From contig JAFKFE010001172.1 in NCBI GenBank assembly GCA_017308345.1, forward strand, positions 1 to 8,961: a stretch of 8,961 bases of DNA, given 5' to 3'. This document shows positions 6,165 through 8,961 of this stretch, piece after piece. A model generated the notes under the pieces. The model was given only the letters and a program-made list of their open reading frames with translations, had not been told where the DNA came from and did not search any database. The position numbers were made by a program, and so were the translations under genes. The first letter of the stretch is position 1. The number at the start of each line of letters is the position of its first letter. The DNA comes from Alphaproteobacteria bacterium (lineage in GTDB: Bacteria > Pseudomonadota > Alphaproteobacteria > Rhizobiales > Rhizobiaceae).

Positions 6165-7283
6165 CTAGACCCGCATCGGCATCAGCACGTAGAGCGCGGT
6201 TTCGTCGGCCATGTCGTGGATCAGCGTCGGCGAGCCGGCGTCGGCCAGCATGAATTTGGCTTCCGAACCCGTGAGCTGGGCGGCGACGTCGAGCAGGTAT
6301 TTGGCGTTGAAGCCGATCTCGATCGGGTCCGACGAATAGTCCGCCGCCAGTTCCTCGGTGGCGCTGCCCGAATCCGGGTTGTTGACGGCTAGGGTGAGCT
6401 GGCCGTCGTTGATCGAGAGCTTCACGGCCCGGCCGCGTTCGGAGGAAATGGTCGAAACGCGGTCGACGGCGGCGGCGAAGCTCTGGCGGTCGATGATCAG
6501 CTTCTTGTCGTTGCCGGTCGGGATGACGCGCTGGTAGTCGGGGAAGGTGCCGTCGATGAGCTTCGAGGTCAAAACCACGCTGCCGATGGTGAAGCGGATC
6601 TTGGTGTCCGACAGTTCCGTGGTCACCGCGACGTCGGGGTCGTCGATCAGCTTCTGCAGCTCGCTCACCGTCTTGCGCGGAATGATGATGCCGGGCATGC
6701 CTTCCGAGCCGGCCGGCGCGTCGATCTCGGCGCGCGCCAGGCGATGCCCGTCGGTAGCCACCGAGCGCAGCTTCAGCTTGCCGCCGACTTCAACGGTGTG
6801 CAGGTAGATGCCGTTGAGATAGTAGCGCGTTTCCTCCGTCGAGATGGCGAACTGGGTCTTGTCGATCAGTCCCTTGAGCGCCGCCGATTCCAGCCGGAAG
6901 ATATGCGAGAACGAGCCGGCCGAAAGCTCCGGGAAGTCGGATTGCGGCAGGCACTGCAGACGGAAGCTCGAACGGCCGGAGGTGACGGTCATCGCGTTGC
7001 CGTCCTCGTCCGTCTTCAGCATCACTTCGGCGCCGTCGGAAAGCTTGCGCACGATGTCGTAGAGCAGATGCGCCGGCACCGTCGTCGCGCCGCCGCGCTC
7101 GACCTTGGCGGGTGTGGCCTCCGTCACTTCGAGGTCGAGGTCGGTCGCCTTCATCTCGAGGCTCGCGCCCTCGGCGCTGAGCAGCACGTTGGACAGGATC
7201 GGTATGGTGTTGCGCCGCTCGACCACGCGGTGGACGTGGTTGAGGGACTTAAGGAGATTTGACCGTTCCAGGATAACACGCAT
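6165..7283 (-). CDS. dnaN: DNA polymerase III beta subunit (sliding clamp)
   Basis: The product has 372 residues, a normal length for an alphaproteobacterial clamp. DnaN forms a ring dimer around DNA and tethers polymerase III and other repair and replication proteins through a hydrophobic pocket on its third domain. Three repeated clamp domains fit about residues 1-122, 128-250 and 258-372. Family marks are RRNTIPILSNVLL (23-35), SVATDGHRLA (174-183), IDGTFPDYQRVIP (243-255) and the terminal VLMPMRV. The C-terminal segment contributes to the partner-binding pocket and is intact. ATG 7283 gives the canonical MRVILERSNL start. The open frame extends seven codons further to a TTG at 7304, but that tail is atypical. 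Neither start has a strong ribosome site. The gene lies 201 bp after dnaA, across a hairpin-rich gap, and 25 bp before recF. Confidence 0.96.
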   Translation of the reverse strand: MRVILERSNLLKSLNHVHRVVERRNTIPILSNVLLSAEGASLEMKATDLDLEVTEATPAKVERGGATTVPAHLLYDIVRKLSDGAEVMLKTDEDGNAMTVTSGRSSFRLQCLPQSDFPELSAGSFSHIFRLESAALKGLIDKTQFAISTEETRYYLNGIYLHTVEVGGKLKLRSVATDGHRLARAEIDAPAGSEGMPGIIIPRKTVSELQKLIDDPDVAVTTELSDTKIRFTIGSVVLTSKLIDGTFPDYQRVIPTGNDKKLIIDRQSFAAAVDRVSTISSERGRAVKLSINDGQLTLAVNNPDSGSATEELAADYSSDPIEIGFNAKYLLDVAAQLTGSEAKFMLADAGSPTLIHDMADETALYVLMPMRV

Positions 7284-7338
7284 GACGAAACAGGCTCGCT
7301 TCAATGAATGAACGGGTCACCGGCGGCCGGCACCCCGC

Positions 7339-7360
7339 GAAAGCCCTGAAAGGCTTTCAG
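7339..7360. other. Hairpin-forming repeat upstream of dnaN
   Basis: GAAAGCC (7339-7345) pairs with GGCTTTC (7352-7358). The overlapping CTGAAAG (7346-7352) pairs with CTTTCAG (7354-7360), so two mutually exclusive stems are possible. No T-run follows on the minus strand, so this is not a standard terminator. It lies 56 bp before the dnaN ATG, where it would be in the dnaN leader RNA or overlap the dnaN promoter. Confidence 0.4.
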
Positions 7361-7380
7361 AATCTCTGTAAGCTGACAGT

Positions 7381-7436
7381 AAAAAGCCTGCGAACGCAAG
7401 CCCGCGGCACCGGTTCCGGCCGGTTGCGCGGGCTTT
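7381..7436 (-). terminator. Terminator-like stem with two alternative 3' arms, after dnaA
   Basis: Read on the minus strand, the 5' arm AAAGCCCGCG (7436-7427) can pair with CGCGGGCTT (7406-7398), nine perfect pairs with an inner ACCGG/CCGGT stem in the loop. It can instead pair with CGCAGGCTTT (7392-7383), nine of ten pairs, which ends directly in a run of five T (7385-7381). The second pairing is a plausible Rho-independent terminator for transcripts leaving dnaA. The first would leave the T-run unpaired and away from the stem. No folding calculation was made. Confidence 0.55.
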
Positions 7437-7437
7437 C

Positions 7438-7446
7438 TGGGGATAA
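7438..7446 (-). promoter_or_regulatory. DnaA-box-like 9-mer
   Basis: The minus strand reads TTATCCCCA, one mismatch from the consensus TTATCCACA. It sits between two hairpins just downstream of dnaA. A single near-match in 9 kb can occur by chance, and no cluster or AT-rich unwinding region accompanies it, so it is not evidence for an origin. Confidence 0.25.
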
Positions 7447-7447
7447 A

Positions 7448-7469
7448 GCCGGCGACGCGCGTCGCCGGC
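7448..7469. terminator. Perfect 22-bp palindrome just after dnaA
   Basis: GCCGGCGACGC is followed directly by its exact reverse complement, giving an 11-bp stem. In RNA the innermost pairs would open to form a loop. On the minus strand it starts 16 nt after the dnaA stop and is followed only by TTTATCC. On the plus strand it is followed by CATTTTTG, which suits termination of transcripts running towards dnaA. It may act in both directions or serve as an RNA-stabilising 3' hairpin for dnaA mRNA. Confidence 0.55.
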
Positions 7470-7484
7470 CATTTTTGCATCGCC

Positions 7485-8961
7485 TCAAGCCTGGTCGTTG
7501 ATCAGCCTTCTGAGCAGTTCGAGCTCCTGCGCAAGTGTGTTGTCGGCGCCCGAAAGGTCCTCGATCTTGCGCACGGCATGGAGCACGGTCGTGTGGTCGC
7601 GGCCGCCGAAACGCCGCCCGATCTCCGGCAATGAGCGCGGCGTCATGACTTTCGACAGATACATGGCGACCTGCCGCGGCTTGACGATGGTGCGCGTGCG
7701 CCGGTTGGACAGCAGCTCCGTCTTCGACACGTTGTAGTGGCGCGCCACGATGCGCTGGATGTCCTCGATGCGCACCCGCTTCGGCTCGCCCGAACGGTAG
7801 ATGTGGCCGAGGATCTCGTCGATGCGGTCGATCGTGATCTGCGGTTCGAAGGACTGGCGGAACAGGAGCTGGTTGAAGGCGCCTTCAAGCTCGCGTCCGC
7901 TGCCGGTAACCGTGCGGGCGACATGCTCCAGGATCTCGTCCGAGATATCGAGCGAGGTGTCATCGGACCTCGCGGTGGCGCGGCGCAGCTTCAGCATGCC
8001 CAGCCGCATGGCGAAATCCGGCGCCGACATTTCCAGCGCCACGCCGCCATTGAGGCGTGAACGCACGCGCGGCTCCAGCGATTCCAGTTCCGACGGCGGC
8101 CGGTCGGCCGCGACCACCACCTGCTTGGCGCTGTCGAGCAGCATGTTGATCAGGTGGCAGAACTCATGCTGGATCGATTTGCCCTGCAGGAACTGCATGT
8201 CGTCGATAATCAGCAGATCGATGTCGCGCAGTTGCTCCTTCAGCGTCAGCGCGTTGTTGTCGCGGATCGCGGTGGCGAAGCGCCACATGAAATACTCCGC
8301 CGTCAGATAGACGACGCGCGACTTCGGATTGTGCCGCAGCGATTCCGCCGCGATCGCCTGCAACAGGTGCGTCTTGCCGAGCCCCACGGTGGCATGCAGG
8401 AAAAGCGGGTTGAAACGCACCGCGCTCGACTGCGATTCCGCCACGGCCCTAGCAGCGGCGAAGGCCACCCTGTTCGACGGTCCCTCGATGAAGGAGGCGA
8501 ACGTGTAGCGCGGGTCGAGCGGCGACCCCAGCACATTGTGCCGGAATTCCGGTTCCGCGGACGCGCCCTGGCGGGGCGCCGGTGCCCGTTGCTCCGCTCG
8601 TCCGGCACTCGCGGTGCCGTTGGTGAGCGCCGTGTGCGCCTGCTTGGTCATCTTGCGCGCCGGCGCGACTTCCGGCTCGACATGGTTGCGCCCCTGGCGC
8701 GTCGCGGTGCGCACGACGATCTCGATCTTGAGGAGGTCGGGATCCTCATGCCGCCACAGCTCCGCGATGAGCTCGAGATAATGGCCGTTGATCCAGGACC
8801 GCAGGAAAGCCGTAGGCACCGAGATGCGGACAATGCCGCGGGACGCCTCGGCGACCTTCATGCGAGCAAACCAGCTCGAATAGACCTCGGCTCCGAGACG
8901 CGCCTTCAGCTGGGTCTTGACCCGCTCGAACTTCTGTTCAGCGTCGCTGGATGCCTCCACG
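7485..8961 (-). CDS. dnaA: Chromosomal replication initiator DnaA (5' end at window edge)
   Basis: DnaA binds DnaA boxes at the origin, oligomerises with ATP, melts DNA and recruits the helicase. At least 491 residues are visible. Domain I (about 1-85) contains VYSSWFARM and [11 protein letters not shown] low-complexity linker spans about 88-140. The AAA+ domain III (about 145-365) has the P-loop TVGLGKTH (191-198), Walker [10 protein letters not shown] (249-257), PRVRSRL (297-303, arginine finger box) and GSGRELEG (353-360, sensor II). Domain IV ends with the DNA-binding [11 protein letters not shown] signature (452-462). The first P-loop glycine (usual GGVGLGKT) is replaced by alanine (190); I recall similar variants in other rhizobia. 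A GTG at 8960 could start the protein, but no sequence upstream is visible and the frame is open to the edge, so the true start may lie outside. Transcription runs towards dnaN. Confidence 0.96.
   Translation of the reverse strand, partial: VEASSDAEQKFERVKTQLKARLGAEVYSSWFARMKVAEASRGIVRISVPTAFLRSWINGHYLELIAELWRHEDPDLLKIEIVVRTATRQGRNHVEPEVAPARKMTKQAHTALTNGTASAGRAEQRAPAPRQGASAEPEFRHNVLGSPLDPRYTFASFIEGPSNRVAFAAARAVAESQSSAVRFNPLFLHATVGLGKTHLLQAIAAESLRHNPKSRVVYLTAEYFMWRFATAIRDNNALTLKEQLRDIDLLIIDDMQFLQGKSIQHEFCHLINMLLDSAKQVVVAADRPPSELESLEPRVRSRLNGGVALEMSAPDFAMRLGMLKLRRATARSDDTSLDISDEILEHVARTVTGSGRELEGAFNQLLFRQSFEPQITIDRIDEILGHIYRSGEPKRVRIEDIQRIVARHYNVSKTELLSNRRTRTIVKPRQVAMYLSKVMTPRSLPEIGRRFGGRDHTTVLHAVRKIEDLSGADNTLAQELELLRRLINDQA

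Noticed and set aside
7284..7304. DnaN starting at the TTG at 7304
   Set aside because: It would add MKRACFV before the canonical MRVILERSN start, giving an unusual length for the family.
7284..7484. A replication origin next to dnaA
   Set aside because: There is only one near-match DnaA box and no AT-rich unwinding element. In Hyphomicrobiales the chromosomal origin usually lies away from dnaA, near hemE.
7304..7501. A 65-codon plus-strand ORF in the dnaA-dnaN gap
   Set aside because: It runs through the hairpins and palindrome, its composition is Arg/Gly-rich, and there is no ribosome site. The structured DNA explains the open frame.
1..8961. CRISPR arrays, tRNA or rRNA genes, insertion sequences, phage genes or a defence system
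   Set aside because: No spaced direct repeats, cloverleaf-like sequence, transposase motifs or terminal inverted repeats were seen, and almost all DNA is accounted for by the listed genes.

Overview
The window reads as high-GC chromosomal DNA of an alphaproteobacterium. It most resembles the order Hyphomicrobiales (Rhizobiales), and Mesorhizobium or a near relative is my best guess. This rests on recalled protein family features (DnaA, DnaN, the MoeB form without zinc cysteines, a DUF4260 protein, a COG3807-type SH3 protein) and on a 49-bp intergenic palindrome of a type common in rhizobial genomes. No database search was possible.

Layout. At the left edge is the 3' end of a DUF4260 membrane protein (+). 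It converges on, and overlaps by 11 bp, a secreted SH3-domain protein (-). A 268-bp divergent spacer (797-1064) holds the palindrome. A 2-hydroxyacid (D-glycerate) dehydrogenase follows (+, 1065-2066). Its stop lies 4 nt from the stop of an opposing block of minus-strand genes.

The minus-strand block, in transcription order, is dnaA (8961-7485, 5' end at or just beyond the window edge), dnaN (7283-6165), recF (6139-4979), a moeB-like E1 enzyme (4947-4192), a GNAT acetyltransferase with a broken reading frame (4187-3731), and the large (3734-2481) and small (2484-2071) subunits of aconitase X. From dnaN onward the spacing is 25 bp, 31 bp, 4 bp, then two 4-bp start/stop overlaps, which suggests a single transcript. 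The replication initiator, the sliding clamp and the gap-repair protein therefore appear to sit ahead of two metabolic functions.

The 201-bp dnaA-dnaN gap (7284-7484) is rich in structure: a perfect 22-bp palindrome, a terminator-like stem with two competing 3' arms and a T-run, a third hairpin, and a near-match to a DnaA box. It probably ends or attenuates dnaA transcription and should contain the dnaN promoter, although I could not identify promoter hexamers.

The strongest anomaly is the GNAT gene. Its N-terminal segment (starting 4 nt after the moeB-like stop) and its body lie in different frames, and the switch is at one 15-nt stretch that encodes plausible family sequence in both frames. 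That looks like a deletion between short direct repeats. I found no tRNA, rRNA, CRISPR array, insertion sequence or phage gene, and no clearly new multi-gene system.
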